This document shows, piece after piece, positions 18,704-29,970 of a DNA stretch of 64,000 nucleotides. This DNA is from Meloidogyne chitwoodi (taxonomy: Eukaryota; Nematoda; Chromadorea; Rhabditida; Meloidogynidae), in contig JACZZP010000009.1 of assembly GCA_015183035.1 (NCBI GenBank), positions 2,108,001-2,172,000 on the forward strand, given 5' to 3'. The notes under the pieces are model-generated. The model did not search any database. It was not told where the DNA came from and saw nothing but the letters and a program-made list of their open reading frames with translations. Position numbers and translations under genes: made by a program. How positions within the stretch are numbered: position 1 is the first letter of the stretch; the number at the start of each line of letters is the position of its first letter.

Positions 18704-20390
18704 CTCCCTGAATACGAATCCGAAGTCAGGAAAATTAAAAAAAATTTTTTCGCAAAGTTACAGTCAAAAAACCGCTAGATTCGAACACTTTACAGTCTCT
18801 AACTTCCTGAGACTCAAGTGGAACCAAAAATGCGATGTTTTTCGGACCTCCAAAACATGCTCTATAAAATGGGTGAGTAAAATCGGATTTTATAATTAGG
18901 TTCATACACCTCACCCTTTAAACCCCCGCTGTCCCAAGATTTAACACCCCGTAACCTGGTCCAAGTTGATCCAAAAATTTTTTCAAAAAATATTTTTGAA
19001 CTCAGCTCGTCAGGAGCTTTCAAATGATATATCATTTGGTACACTTTCATTATTTTTGAGGTAGGCCATTTTTGGCGACAAAATTTGGATGGGATTTTAT
19101 GCCAAAAATTTCAAAAATTCATATCTTTTTCAAAAGTAATCTTTTTTGAACATTTTTAAATGTTAAAATGTTTTTAAAAATATGCCAGATTTAATAAAAG
19201 TACTTTCAATCCAGTTCCATGGCAAAAATACCGAAAAATTTTTGAAAAACGAAAATTTTCGAATTTTCAAAAAATCGATCCAAACTAACCCTAATTTTAA
19301 AATTTTCCAACATTTTCTTTACTCGTAAAATAACTAATTTTTTACTTAATTTAATAACATTTGTTTCATTTCAATCCGACCAAAACGCTAAAAGTTAAGG
19401 TCGATTGAAAATTTCAGAAAATATTCCAAAAGGGGTACCCCTATTGAAAAATTTTGAAAATTTTTTTTCGTAAAAATGTCTTATATGGGGTAAAAACACT
19501 CGCTGAATACGAATCCGATGTCAGAAAAATTTTAAAAAAATTTTCCGCAAAGTTAGAGACAAAAAACCAATAGAGTCCTGGTCAGTTATTGGACTCTAAC
19601 TCCCAAAGACTCAAGTGGACCCCAAGCTTGTGATTTGTTTTTCGGACCTCCAAAACATGCTCTATAACATAGGCGAGTAAAATCGGGTTTTGTAATTAGT
19701 TTCATAATCCCCGCCCTTTAAACCCCCGCTGTTCAAAATTTAACCCCCCGTAACTTGGTCAAAGTTTATCCAAAATTTTTTCAAAAAATATTTTTGAACT
19801 CAGCTCGTCAAGAGCTTTTTAATGGTATATCATTTGGTACACTTTCGTTATTTTTGGGGTAGGCCTTTTTTGACCTCAAAATTTGGATGGGATTTTATGC
19901 CAAAAATTTCAAAAATTCATAACTTTTTTAAAACTAACCTTTTATGAACATTTTAAAATGTTAAAATGTTTTAAAAAATATGCCTGATTTTATAAAAATA
20001 TTTTCAGTCCAATCCCATGGCAAAAATACCGAAAATTTTCAGAAAACGTAAAATTTCGAATTTTCAATAATTCGACCTTAACTACACCTAACCCTAAAAT
20101 TTTTCAAAATTTTCTTCGCTCACAAAATAGCTAATTTTTTACTTTATTTAATAACATTTGTTTCATTTCAATCCGACCAAAACTCGAAAAGTTAAGGTCG
20201 ATTGAAAATTTTGGAAAATATTCCAAAAGGGGTACCCCTTTGGGAAAAATTTTGAAAAATTTTTTTTCGTAAACTGTCTTATATGGGGTAAAAACACTCC
20301 CTGAATACGAATCCGATGTCAGAAAAATTTTCCGCAAAAATACATTCCAAATACCAATAGAGACCTGGACAGTTATTGGACTCTACGTAT
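18703..20390. repeat. Tandem array of a ~795-bp unit (two full copies plus a partial third)
   Basis: Unit starts are marked by CACTCCCTGAATACGAATCC or a close variant at about 18,703, 19,497 and 20,295, a period of 794-798 bp. Each unit has the same order of landmarks: GGACCTCCAAAACATGCTC, AACTCAGCTCGTCA, TATATCATTTGGTACACTTTC, ATTTCAATCCGACCAAAAC, GGGGTACCCC. A related, more diverged copy is at about 32,430-33,350. No protein-coding frame persists. Confidence 0.85.
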
Positions 20391-20917
20391 AATGGTATCG
20401 CATTTAAGTTTATTTCCACTTTGGCTCCACAATATAGTTGTGTACATTGTAGTTTGCCTCAACCGCCAGCCCACAACGGCTCTATAGGCAGGAGTTTCCA
20501 GTATACGGCCACGGGGAGGCCTGCCAGGGGTGGATAACCTTGTACACCATTTTTTTGTTTTTTTGGGTTTTTTATGTTTTTGTTCATTTTTTTGTTTTTT
20601 TTATTTTTGCAAATTTTTTTGAAATTTTTAATTTTTATAATTTTTTTTGTGTTTTTTTATTTTTAAAAAATTATTAAGAAAATATATCACTGTATAAGAA
20701 AATATCACTAATTTAAATAAGAAGTATCACAAATAAGAAAGATTTTTTTGTATTTTTTTGTTTTTACATTTTTTTGGATTTTGTATATGCAGTTTTTTTA
20801 TTTTTTTTATTAACAATTTTCGTCTGTATAGCAAACATTGGCGATGGCACTGGGGAATTATGTCCAGGCCATGGAATTAACCGTGTGATAAGCATAATCG
20901 TGTAAAATTCAAATACC
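20391..20917. other. Flank between the tandem array and the Helitron frame
   Basis: Contains a GC-richer stretch (20,400-20,560) and then T-rich runs. CCACAACGGCTCTATAGGCA at 20,470-20,489 resembles TACAACGGCTATAAAGGCA at 27,349-27,367 on the far side of the Helitron. A motif TTAACCGTGTG at 20,878-20,888 resembles the array at 27,150-27,317. Either pair could mark element edges. Confidence 0.4.
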
Positions 20918-23900
20918 TTAGAAAAATTCTAGGCCATCAGCAACAATATTTTTAATCATTTTATTCTTTGATGGATTCTCTTCCTCAACGTACGGTGCGA
21001 AAATTCTGAATGAGTCAGGTGTACGAACTCTCGAAAGAGCTGTATATAGGTTACCATGACCAAACACTTGATGTGTAAGGTCGAGTCCAACTATGGATGC
21101 AGTTTGACCTTGGGCCTTCATGATCGTCATTGCATATGCAAGTCGAACAGGAAACTGCAAACGTCTAAATTTTATTCCTTCTGGTCTTGGATCTTCATAG
21201 TCGCACCAACATTTTGGAATACAAACCATTGTTCCTGCGCCAGCCACAGACCCGGTTACAATCTCTACTCTCAGTATTTCATCACCTAATTCGCGAACTA
21301 TCATTCGAGTTCCATTTACAAGTCCTCGAGACACTCCGATATTCTTCAAAAGTATAATAATGCAACCTAATTTGAGATGTAAACGGTGTGGTGGAAGATT
21401 TGCCGGATCCAAAGTATTTAACTGTTCTACTTGCTGTTCGATCTCATCAATATCCATTGGCTTATCAACTTTTGATTCATCAGTTGACATATATGTTCTC
21501 TCGTTACCCTTTATACGTTTAAGCATATCCTCATTTATGTCCTTAACAGTATCATTATGTGGCGCTAATATGAGATTGTGAATGAGCTCTTTTGGATTCA
21601 ATAGAGCTTTACCATTATCAGTAACAAAATTCATTAGTTCTTGGCGCGAGTTTACGATGTTCTTTTTCTGAATTTCCACAATAGATCTATAGGTTCCGTT
21701 ACCTATTTTGCGCAGCCAGTCTGAGAATTGCTTCTCATTTTGTCCCTGACGCATATTGATGTTCATACATTGAATATTCTTTTTGAAAAGAGTCCACAAT
21801 AATGATGACTGTATGCAGGAATCCACTTGGTCTCTCATCGAACCTCCAGCTACAACTGGAAGCGATTGCTTAAAATCTCCGCTTAATATTATAACCTTCC
21901 CTCCGAATGGATTATTTCTGAAATGTGATGGTACCATTTGCTTGCAAACACGATCAATAGCCTCTAACATATGCTTAGGAAGCATAGAAACTTCATCAAT
22001 TATAATTACTTGGCTGTCTCTAATTCGTCTACCATGGAAACTTTGCATTGACACTGACGGAGTGTAGTCCTGATCTACATTAATTCCAAATCTGAATACC
22101 GAATGAACGGTAGCTCCTCCAGTTAGAAGTGTCGCCGCACATCCTGTAAATGCCGAAGCAATTACTCGAATTCGCATGGCTCGTAATCGTGAAATGATGG
22201 TATTAAATAGATAAGTCTTTCCAGTGCCACCGTCGCCAGTGACAAAGATTGTATTAAATGAACTTCCTTGGATGGCATTTTGAACGTTTTGCCAAACTTT
22301 TTCTTGATCGTAATTTAATTTTCTTTCCGGTTTCTTTCCACTGGCGAAATCATCTTCATCTTTGTCACCAAAGAAGAAATCATTGAGAGCATCATCAACG
22401 TTCTTTCGCATCCCGGGGGATGGTGAGTCAAGATTAAATTGGTCGTTAGTCATTCCAAAGTCCGATAGCTGAGCTTCAATATAAGCAAGTGCCTGATCAA
22501 TCCGTCTTCTTCTTTCATTTCCATTTGGATCACTACCCATAATTGGTTTAAACATGTGTTCAATAAATTTTTCCCACAATTCACGAGCATTGCTCGGATT
22601 TCCAAAGACCAATACCTGAACAAACAGGTATCGCATTTCACGAGGATTGCTAAAATGCGAGGCCTCCTCCAATGTTCTCTCCCATACATTATCATCTGAA
22701 AGAAGACCTCTTAATCTGGCTGCTTCTACAAAAGTCTCACAAATAGTATCATTAACATTCTTTAAAGCCGCAGGATCGCCAGGAAAATGACGGAGAAGAA
22801 TGTAAAGTGCAAACTTCTCCTGATCCCTTGGTGCTGGTCTGGGATGTATACGACCAATTACATTCAATTTATTCCTAAATCTTTTCTTCCAACTCTTAGC
22901 TCTCTTATCATACCAGTAACGCTCAGGCATAAGTTCATAAAGCATAGTCTTAATTGAATTATCATCGGATAAAATCCACTTTTTGTTAATCAATTCCCAC
23001 GACTTCCCTGATGACCATTGTTGCCAGTACTCGGTGAGCATGGTTTTTGGAAGATCGTCAGGTATTTTTGCAATAGCTGTAGAAGCTTTCCCAGGTACAA
23101 AATATATGTTTTGTTCGTCTGGTAAATGCATTGGAAGTTTGTAGACTGTGTGGGAAAGTCGTGTATATGGCATTGAGTGGATCCTTGCATATGCCTCAGG
23201 TGCTGATCTATAGTACATTTGCGAATAATGTGCAGGCTCATCTATATCGACCTTTCCGCCTTCTAAACGAATGTATGATAGGGAAGCGCCCTTCATGGGA
23301 TACTTCATAGTATACTTCATATTAGTCTTTTCACCATAACAGAATTCTACATTATGGTGTGTTTCGAATTTTAATAGAATGAATGGATTAAATGGTGTAA
23401 CATGAGCATTCGTGAATTCGGTGAGAACTCCACCCCTTTTAAGCCAAACTGTTTCACCTCCATCTTCAGGACTTGGTCGATAATAGACAGCTGGTCGATC
23501 GTCAAATAAGATAGTTCTATTTGAATATTCTTTAGGAAAAAATTTTGAACATTGGCCTTTAGCATTTTTCTCGCCGCAAAAAGCGGGATTACAGTCATGT
23601 AGCTGGTATTTTAATATAAGCTCACGAAGGCGTCTTAAGCCTTCGGCACGTTTACTTTTATCATTCTTGTCAGGTAGTGATGGTATATGCGCCCAAATAT
23701 AACTTTCAATGACTTCAGGGATGGCTGGAATATCCGTGGCCATTACTCTGTGAAAATGCGGTCCTCCTCTTTTTTGAAATTCCATGCTTTCTGCGTAGCC
23801 TAATTGAATACCAAATATTGAGCGTTGATTCAAATCATAATGGAGCTCCCTTGCTTTATCAGCGTAGAAGCGCATAATAATGTCAGGTCGATCAATTAGA

Positions 23901-26900
23901 GTTTGTCCATTATTGTAAAATTCTTTTTGCATTTCAGGCCATTTGGGATTAGAAGTAAAGGTAAGCATAAACATGGCGCATCCTCGCTTGCGTGTTCGAT
24001 TAATAATCGTGCATGAATCAGTATATTTTACTTTAAAATATGCCCTAAAACCTGGCATATTACTTCTAAAAAGAACGACACGTCCAATTTTATCAGCGGA
24101 GGGTAGCCCGCCTTGCTTAGCCATATACTCTAATAAATGTCGCGGCAATTCAGCGCGTAAATCCATGTGGTCTTGGCGATAGTATTCGAACACTTGCGAA
24201 TCAATACGTGCAGCAATATCAAGTATGTATTTCTGACTTAAACCACCACCGGAACTCCAAATATGATGATATTTGTCGTTTTCCGGGTCTCTTATGCCAA
24301 AACGATAACGGTAAAAAGCTCTAATCGAAAGATTTTGACGAGACCTATTTGGTTCGTCACCATAGTTTTCCACTGACCCGTTATCGCTTTCAGCAATAGA
24401 GGCGGTTTCAGAATTTGAGTCATCAAAGTCTTTTTGTGAATTAATTGAATGTTTGTGTGGTCTTAAATAAGGTATACTAGATGTATATCCCTCGTCCCCA
24501 AGCATAAACATGCAAGGGTAGAGAATAGAATCAGTCATTGAATGCGAGGGCCATAATTCTGTCACTTTTCCTTTTTTAGTTATCCATATACCCTTTATTG
24601 GTGGTGGTTCATCTGTAGCAGATGACCAAATTGCAAACACCGTTGATTCATTTTGGCATGGAAGATTTACTTGCCTCGGATGAAGATTCGGATCCTGGAT
24701 ATTTGCAGGTGCATTTTTATCGCTTACAAGTATTATTTTAAAATTATGTAGTTGGTCAGGATTATTTTGTTCTAACTCCTTGTAAAATTCATATGAATTC
24801 CTAAGAATTGCCGCCATAGGATGATTAACTCGAATAATTTCATCGAGTACACGGAAAAGATGTGGATTTTTCCGACTCCAATCATCAAAGCTAACGTTAT
24901 TTACGCGATGTTCTGTGGCTTCTTCAGAATCCAGAATGTAAAGCTGGTCAAATGATGGAATTTGATGGTCATCGGCAAGTAAGCTCCCAATTCTTCTCGA
25001 GAATTCGCCATTCAATAAAACAGGCATTGGTCCACCAGTTGGTGCATTTTGTCTACCAACAGAAAGTGATCCAAAAGCAAATAAAGTATTATATTTAGCT
25101 TCATTCTTTATGTATTCTTTAGAATCCATTGATTCACCTGTAATTAGTCTTTCATAGTCTGTTGGATATTCTTTAAGTGGATTAAGTCTTACACGACCAT
25201 CCGCGCAGGCTAAGCATTTTTCAGATTTTAGAAGTTTATTATTACAATGTGCGCAAGTACTGTTCCCTAATTGCCCTGAGTGGTAATACTCAGGAAGGTG
25301 TCCGGATTTGAAGGATGCACAACCCATCCCTCTATGCTTAGTATAACATCGTTTAGTGGGAAGTACTTGGTCTCCTTTCGGAGTTTCAATTTTATTAACG
25401 CTTGTTTTCGGTGTTGATTGTCTTGAATGAGATGGAATATTTGTTTCTATTATTTGCCTTTGCGAATGTTCAATTATTATTCTTGGATGGTACTCAACAT
25501 TGTCCCCAGAATACAACTGGTTCAAATGCCACAGAATTCGTTTCTTCTCAGTGTTAATGTTCAAAGTAGACATTGACAAATTACGATTGTTCATTAGCCA
25601 CGCTTCAGCATAAAGACAGATGAAATAGCCACAACTATTACCATCCTCCTGAAGCGGGTACGATTTTGTGTCAAACGTTCCAATGTGTAATAGATAATCT
25701 GGTGTGTTGGTCAATTGTGAAATAATTTCTTTTAATTTTGAAAGTCTTTGAGGATGATAATTAATGTGTTCTTCATGTAATCTATGCGGTGTATTAGGAA
25801 GAGAGTCAAAGAAATAAACTCCGAATTCTCTGTCCCAAATTATAATTGTCCAATGACCTGGTAAATGCACAGGCAATATCAAAACTTTAACTTCACCGTC
25901 ATGGTCAGTTTGATAGGTGTACTGATTATATTCTAATCCCGCAAATTGCTGTACATCTGGATCCGTTATAAGGGGATCAACAACAATGGTCTTTTTTCCA
26001 GATATTTTGGCTAAATAGCATAGGAAAGGAAAAATAAACGCATCATTGAGCCATGCATCTAAATTATTCCACATCGTCTCAATTAATCGAGGTCCAGTAT
26101 TCTCAAAATCACGTTCGTAAAGAGGCAATACTGTTCTACGACAGATACTGGATGCATTCGTTGTCCTTAATGTAGCAAATTCAAGCATGTCTAGCGAAGA
26201 GAAATTTATATTATGTTCAATGTTCAGTAATGGTGGTGAATTCCTTTCAAACGATTTTTTCGGTCTGCCAGGCAGATCAATCTTCTTTGGACGACCACGT
26301 TTTTTAGTCAATGTCTGGCATTCTTGAGAGGAATGCGATGATGTTGACAATGACCTAATTGTAGAGGTCATACTTTTAGTTTCATCAAACTCGGTGGAAG
26401 AGTCTCTTGTTTTTCTTGATTTTCTAGGAACACAAACCTCCGAAGAGATGCTCAATGGTGTGAGCGGTTCCACAATACTTTCAATTAATTCATTTTCAAC
26501 AATATCATTTACACTAAAATTAAATCTGCCCGAGCACGAAGGCTTCCCAAGGCCATTAGTTTCATTTAAATTATCAAAATTGGCTGTTTCATTAATATTC
26601 AAGTCCTGATGAGGACTGTTTTGTGTTTCGAGATCTTTATACTCAACAGAATGCTCAGGTTGAACCGACTGATTAGAGCCCTGAAGAGGGCTGTTTGGGT
26701 TAGTGGCACCTAAGTACAATTCACGTCGTTTTTTGCGTTTTAAATCTTGTTTTTTTGTCATTATGTCATGTTTTTCTGTCCGGTCGTGGTAAAAGGCTGT
26801 GGTTGGAGGATGCGGAGACCTTTTGGGAATCTGCCCACAGGAAAAGGTTCCAAAAATTGGGGGAAGAAAAGGAGTTCCCCATCGATCCACGAACCGTGCC

Positions 26901-26902
26901 AT
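20918..26902 (-). CDS. Helitron RepHel protein with Ulp1-type protease domain
   Basis: One uninterrupted frame of 1,994 codons. Residues 1-47 lack domain character; Met48 (26,759-26,761), followed by a basic stretch KKQDLKRKKRR, is an equally good start. Residues about 340-430 form a Ulp1/C48-like cysteine protease: His in GHWTIII, Asp in FFDSLPN, Cys in GNSCGYF. A CxxC...CxxC zinc pair (CAHC, CLAC) is near 555-570. The HUH Rep core is GGPHFHRVM at about 1,043, followed by YTMKYPMKGAS at about 1,194, which holds the tyrosine region typical of Helitrons. The PIF1-like helicase has GDGGTGKT at about 1,554, IIIDEVSML, LSGDFKQSLPVV and YTALSRVRT near the end. The protein would nick, unwind and strand-transfer element DNA by rolling-circle transposition. 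No stop or frameshift is seen, so it could be active. The protease role is unknown. Confidence 0.92.
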   Translation of the reverse strand: MARFVDRWGTPFLPPIFGTFSCGQIPKRSPHPPTTAFYHDRTEKHDIMTKKQDLKRKKRRELYLGATNPNSPLQGSNQSVQPEHSVEYKDLETQNSPHQDLNINETANFDNLNETNGLGKPSCSGRFNFSVNDIVENELIESIVEPLTPLSISSEVCVPRKSRKTRDSSTEFDETKSMTSTIRSLSTSSHSSQECQTLTKKRGRPKKIDLPGRPKKSFERNSPPLLNIEHNINFSSLDMLEFATLRTTNASSICRRTVLPLYERDFENTGPRLIETMWNNLDAWLNDAFIFPFLCYLAKISGKKTIVVDPLITDPDVQQFAGLEYNQYTYQTDHDGEVKVLILPVHLPGHWTIIIWDREFGVYFFDSLPNTPHRLHEEHINYHPQRLSKLKEIISQLTNTPDYLLHIGTFDTKSYPLQEDGNSCGYFICLYAEAWLMNNRNLSMSTLNINTEKKRILWHLNQLYSGDNVEYHPRIIIEHSQRQIIETNIPSHSRQSTPKTSVNKIETPKGDQVLPTKRCYTKHRGMGCASFKSGHLPEYYHSGQLGNSTCAHCNNKLLKSEKCLACADGRVRLNPLKEYPTDYERLITGESMDSKEYIKNEAKYNTLFAFGSLSVGRQNAPTGGPMPVLLNGEFSRRIGSLLADDHQIPSFDQLYILDSEEATEHRVNNVSFDDWSRKNPHLFRVLDEIIRVNHPMAAILRNSYEFYKELEQNNPDQLHNFKIILVSDKNAPANIQDPNLHPRQVNLPCQNESTVFAIWSSATDEPPPIKGIWITKKGKVTELWPSHSMTDSILYPCMFMLGDEGYTSSIPYLRPHKHSINSQKDFDDSNSETASIAESDNGSVENYGDEPNRSRQNLSIRAFYRYRFGIRDPENDKYHHIWSSGGGLSQKYILDIAARIDSQVFEYYRQDHMDLRAELPRHLLEYMAKQGGLPSADKIGRVVLFRSNMPGFRAYFKVKYTDSCTIINRTRKRGCAMFMLTFTSNPKWPEMQKEFYNNGQTLIDRPDIIMRFYADKARELHYDLNQRSIFGIQLGYAESMEFQKRGGPHFHRVMATDIPAIPEVIESYIWAHIPSLPDKNDKSKRAEGLRRLRELILKYQLHDCNPAFCGEKNAKGQCSKFFPKEYSNRTILFDDRPAVYYRPSPEDGGETVWLKRGGVLTEFTNAHVTPFNPFILLKFETHHNVEFCYGEKTNMKYTMKYPMKGASLSYIRLEGGKVDIDEPAHYSQMYYRSAPEAYARIHSMPYTRLSHTVYKLPMHLPDEQNIYFVPGKASTAIAKIPDDLPKTMLTEYWQQWSSGKSWELINKKWILSDDNSIKTMLYELMPERYWYDKRAKSWKKRFRNKLNVIGRIHPRPAPRDQEKFALYILLRHFPGDPAALKNVNDTICETFVEAARLRGLLSDDNVWERTLEEASHFSNPREMRYLFVQVLVFGNPSNARELWEKFIEHMFKPIMGSDPNGNERRRRIDQALAYIEAQLSDFGMTNDQFNLDSPSPGMRKNVDDALNDFFFGDKDEDDFASGKKPERKLNYDQEKVWQNVQNAIQGSSFNTIFVTGDGGTGKTYLFNTIISRLRAMRIRVIASAFTGCAATLLTGGATVHSVFRFGINVDQDYTPSVSMQSFHGRRIRDSQVIIIDEVSMLPKHMLEAIDRVCKQMVPSHFRNNPFGGKVIILSGDFKQSLPVVAGGSMRDQVDSCIQSSLLWTLFKKNIQCMNINMRQGQNEKQFSDWLRKIGNGTYRSIVEIQKKNIVNSRQELMNFVTDNGKALLNPKELIHNLILAPHNDTVKDINEDMLKRIKGNERTYMSTDESKVDKPMDIDEIEQQVEQLNTLDPANLPPHRLHLKLGCIIILLKNIGVSRGLVNGTRMIVRELGDEILRVEIVTGSVAGAGTMVCIPKCWCDYEDPRPEGIKFRRLQFPVRLAYAMTIMKAQGQTASIVGLDLTHQVFGHGNLYTALSRVRTPDSFRIFAPYVEEENPSKNKMIKNIVADGLEFF

Positions 26903-27152
26903 AATGGCATTAAATAAACCTTAATTTGGCAATAAGCCATTCGTATCCATGCCCAAGCGTTCAAACGGGCTCAAGAGGCTGTTACATATTTGCCAGAGGC
27001 AACTAAGAGGCTAAGTTACATTCTGTCAAAGACAGCTAAGAGTCTGTTACTATTTGGCAAAAAAGCCATTTACCTCCGTTTACCTTTATCCACAATTACC
27101 TCGTCCATTCAGATATAATTATTTTAATATTTATCTTCCCATAAAATTTTCA

Positions 27153-27317
27153 TTAACCGTGTAAGTTCATAACCGTGTGTTCAATATATTATTCATAATT
27201 GTGTAAATTCAAATTTGTGATTCATGTTCGTGTATAAAAAAGGTTTATGATTCATAAGCGTTCAAATTTATGATCATAACCATTCAAATTATTAATTCAT
27301 GTCCGTGTATATAAGGT
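27153..27317. promoter_or_regulatory. Array of ~7 degenerate CGTGT...TTCAT repeats
   Basis: Consecutive units of 16-30 bp end in TTCAT or GATCAT and begin AACCGTGT, AACCGTGT, AATTGTGT, GTTCGTGT, AAGCGTTC, AACCATTC, GTCCGTGT. The last unit runs into TATATAAGG at 27,309. It lies 250 bp upstream of the Helitron frame. A binding-site array or an element terminus are both plausible. Confidence 0.5.
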
Positions 27318-28670
27318 GCCGCTACTGGGTCGCCTTGTTTCGCGTGGTACAACGGCTATAAAGGCACTGTCATTGACAATCCAAGCCGAATTTCTCATTT
27401 TTAACCGCGTCCCTGGACAAGTCCAAGGTTAGCAACACAATGAAGTGTTCCCAGTACACGCGACGAGGACGCTTACGGAGGATAATGAGATCCTTGTGTA
27501 CCATATCTCTGCTTATGGAAAACTGGTGTGCATTCACCTGTGCGGGTACCATGAATTGGCGTATTTCAAGGATCCTCACGGTAAAATCTCCTCTCATTGA
27601 TCCCTTACCACATACGGAAAAATTGTTGTTTCCATTGGCTGCATAAACGCGTTCTCCTTAGAGATTAAGCTTCCACCTCTCTCGAAGTTGCCTCAACAAA
27701 ACTCATATGTAGCTCAGTGGCTGGACTCGGCTCAGGGTCATAAACTTTAGCTTGTAGGAGAATACCAAAAAAAATTTTGGCGTGACCCCTCCGCACAGTG
27801 TAGTTTTGTGGCCCCTGAATAGAGAGCGAAAAACATATGGACCACTTCTTTTCTCAGAACCTCAGACTGCTTGTAGGAGAATACCAAAAAAAATTTTGGC
27901 GTGACCCCTTCGCACAGTCATGTTTGAGGCCCCTAGATTGGAAGCAGAGAGCCATACGGTTCCCTCTCTCAATCCAAGTCCAGCCTAATCAATGACCGAA
28001 GTCACCAGTAGGCTACATAAAGCGGATCGCCTCGTGGGGCTTCAGAACCGGAATTGGAACCGGAGTGTGACACCCTCCCCAAAATTGGGTACAAACGGAT
28101 GTCAGTCACATGGTTCCGCCGTCGGATTTTAATACCAGGGTATTTATGGTTGCAAGAGTTTAACCCAACGCAGGTCTTCACCCAACGCTAGGCGTAGCAG
28201 GCAATAAGCGACTATGTAGCGGCTTAAAGCGTACTACGCTCTCACAGAGCCATTAGGATAGCGGTTCAAGGCGTGCGGGATGCCTCCTCTCCAAGAACTT
28301 TCTTCACGTACCACAACACAATCATGATTTTGGCCGGTCACGTATTAATTGTACGGCCCGAGTAACCATGATCATGCTGTGGGCTACACTATCCATACCC
28401 TTCCGCAATATGGACGAGCTACAGGAAATCCTGGCAAACTCACCCAAAGGGAAACTACACCGTACCCCCATATAAGGGAAACAGCCATGTTCCGACCTTT
28501 GGTGCCCTCAAAAGCACTGGGACGCTCAGGGTGAGCCACCAGCAATTTGAGAGCTGCAAGTTTTGCAATGCCCGTGCCCAAAGATCTGAGAAGTTGGCTC
28601 AGACCAATGAGACTTAGGGTTTTAATGGATCGCCCTCACCGGCCGAAGCCTAAGGCTACTACCCAAAACC
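27318..28670. other. GC-richer region upstream of the Helitron frame, no gene
   Basis: About 1.35 kb of balanced composition in an AT-rich window, so of different origin from its surroundings. The short frames here lack motifs. A direct repeat is listed separately. Around 28,315-28,382 an imperfect inverted repeat pairs ACAATCATGAT with ATGATCATGCTGT. It may be Helitron 5' DNA or captured sequence. Confidence 0.5.
27751..27986. repeat. 118-bp direct repeat, two copies
   Basis: CTTGTAGGAGAATACC, then AAATTTTGGCGTGACCCC, then CGCACAGT and GAGGCCCCT-type strings occur at 27,752 and again at 27,870. The first half of each unit is nearly identical and the second half has diverged. Confidence 0.75.
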
Positions 28671-29283
28671 AAAAAATAACAATTAAATGTGAAAAAATTT
28701 AAAAAAAAAACAATTAAATGTGTTCAATTTAAAAAAATGGGCGTAACCCTCCTGCATAGTGAAGTAGCAATACATGGGGTTATTGTCCCCCACGCATTGT
28801 TACTCCACGTTCAGACCCCAATCCCTTGGGCCATCCAGGCTAGGACCCGAAACCTTTATTACAGGTTTTTCCAAGGGATGGGTTTTAGTAAAATTTTTTT
28901 TGTTTGGGTAAAAATCTCATGAAAAACCCAACAAATTTCTATTGTAAACTTTCCGGAAAACATTTAAAACTTTTCGTAAAAAATAAAAAATACTAAAACA
29001 TTCCGGAAAATTTTTAAAATATAAAAAGATAATCAGTTTTTATAGGATTTAAAGATTAATTTTGATGATAAATAAAAGGTTTTTGACTAAAATAATGTGT
29101 AAAAAGAGGATATCGCCGAACAAAGAAATATTCTAATTTTTTGATAGTTTCATAAAATTAAAAATAATTTTTCCAGAGATACCCTCTTTCGGACAATTTT
29201 ATAATAAATTTTTTTAATTAATCAACTATATTTTTTAGGTAAATCTTCTTTCTTAACATTTTTCTCCTCATCTTCCTTTTCTT
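28671..29283. other. Intergenic, no gene seen
   Basis: A short GC-richer stretch (28,740-28,880, containing CCTTGGGCCATCCAGGCTAG) lies between A-rich runs. Nothing coding is supported. Confidence 0.5.
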
Positions 29284-29879
29284 TTACTTTGTTTCATTAT
29301 TCAATTCCTTAGTATTTTCCTTTTCTTTTTCTATTTTTTCATTATTTTCGGAGTCATCAGAAGGTCCAACTAAAGTAATTTTTAAAATATTTTTTTTTAA
29401 TTTAATTAAAAAACCTGTCCGTTTATTTTCTTTATTTAATCGACGACAAAGTTCCTGTAATTGATTCAATTGACGATCCTTAAATGCCAATTCGTCAGTG
29501 GGCGATTTTTCGTTTGGAGTGCTTAAATCCTTTAAAAAAGAAAGAAACAAATTTAAATTTGAAAAAATATTAAAAAGAAAACCTCTTCATCTCCCTGTTC
29601 AACACCGGCCTCTCTCAACATTGAAACTGCGTGTGCAAACATAAAAACAAAAAATATAAAAATAATTATTTAAACAAATTACTGAATTATAAGAGGTTTT
29701 TCAGTAAAAATAAAAGTCTCGCTAGCATATTGTCGACGAACATCTTCTATTTCTGCTTGAAAAATTTTTTGAAGATGAGAGAATATTTCACACATTAATC
29801 GGCAACAGCAAGCATTGCCTATAAAATAAAATATTTTTTAATTAAAAGAAAAAACAAACAATAAAAATTTAAAAAATGA

Positions 29880-29970
29880 TTGGTTAATGTTAGCCTAGTG
29901 GTTGAACATTAGACTATAATTTGAATGGGGTGGGTTCGAATATTTTGAGAGGAAAATCAAATTAAAAATG
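29880..29970 (+). repeat. tRNA-derived (SINE-like) fragment
   Basis: TTAGCCTAGTGGTTGAAC resembles a pol III A box and GGTGGGTTCGAAT a B box, 40 bp apart, followed by a GAGAGGAAAATC tail. No cloverleaf closes, so it is not a tRNA gene. It is in an intron of the AspRS remnant, antisense to it. A related copy is at 30,547-30,630. Confidence 0.45.

Larger units (their letters stand above)
20877..27367 (-). mobile_element. Helitron (autonomous-type), borders approximate
   Basis: Defined by its intact Rep-helicase frame. Similar short motifs occur on both sides (ACCGTGT motifs; CAACGGCT-TATA-GGCA words), but I could not identify a convincing TC start, a CTRR end or a 3' hairpin, so the true borders are open. 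The GC-richer region to 28,670 may also belong to it. Confidence 0.6.

Noticed and set aside
21056..26609. Other-frame ORFs inside the Helitron protein
   Set aside because: Shadows of the 1,994-codon frame.
28349..28581. Overlapping frames on both strands in the GC-richer region
   Set aside because: No motif, and antisense frames are expected by chance in balanced-composition DNA.
29880..29970. Candidate tRNA gene (A and B boxes present)
   Set aside because: Acceptor and anticodon stems do not pair, and the 3' end lacks a closing acceptor. Kept only as a tRNA-derived repeat.
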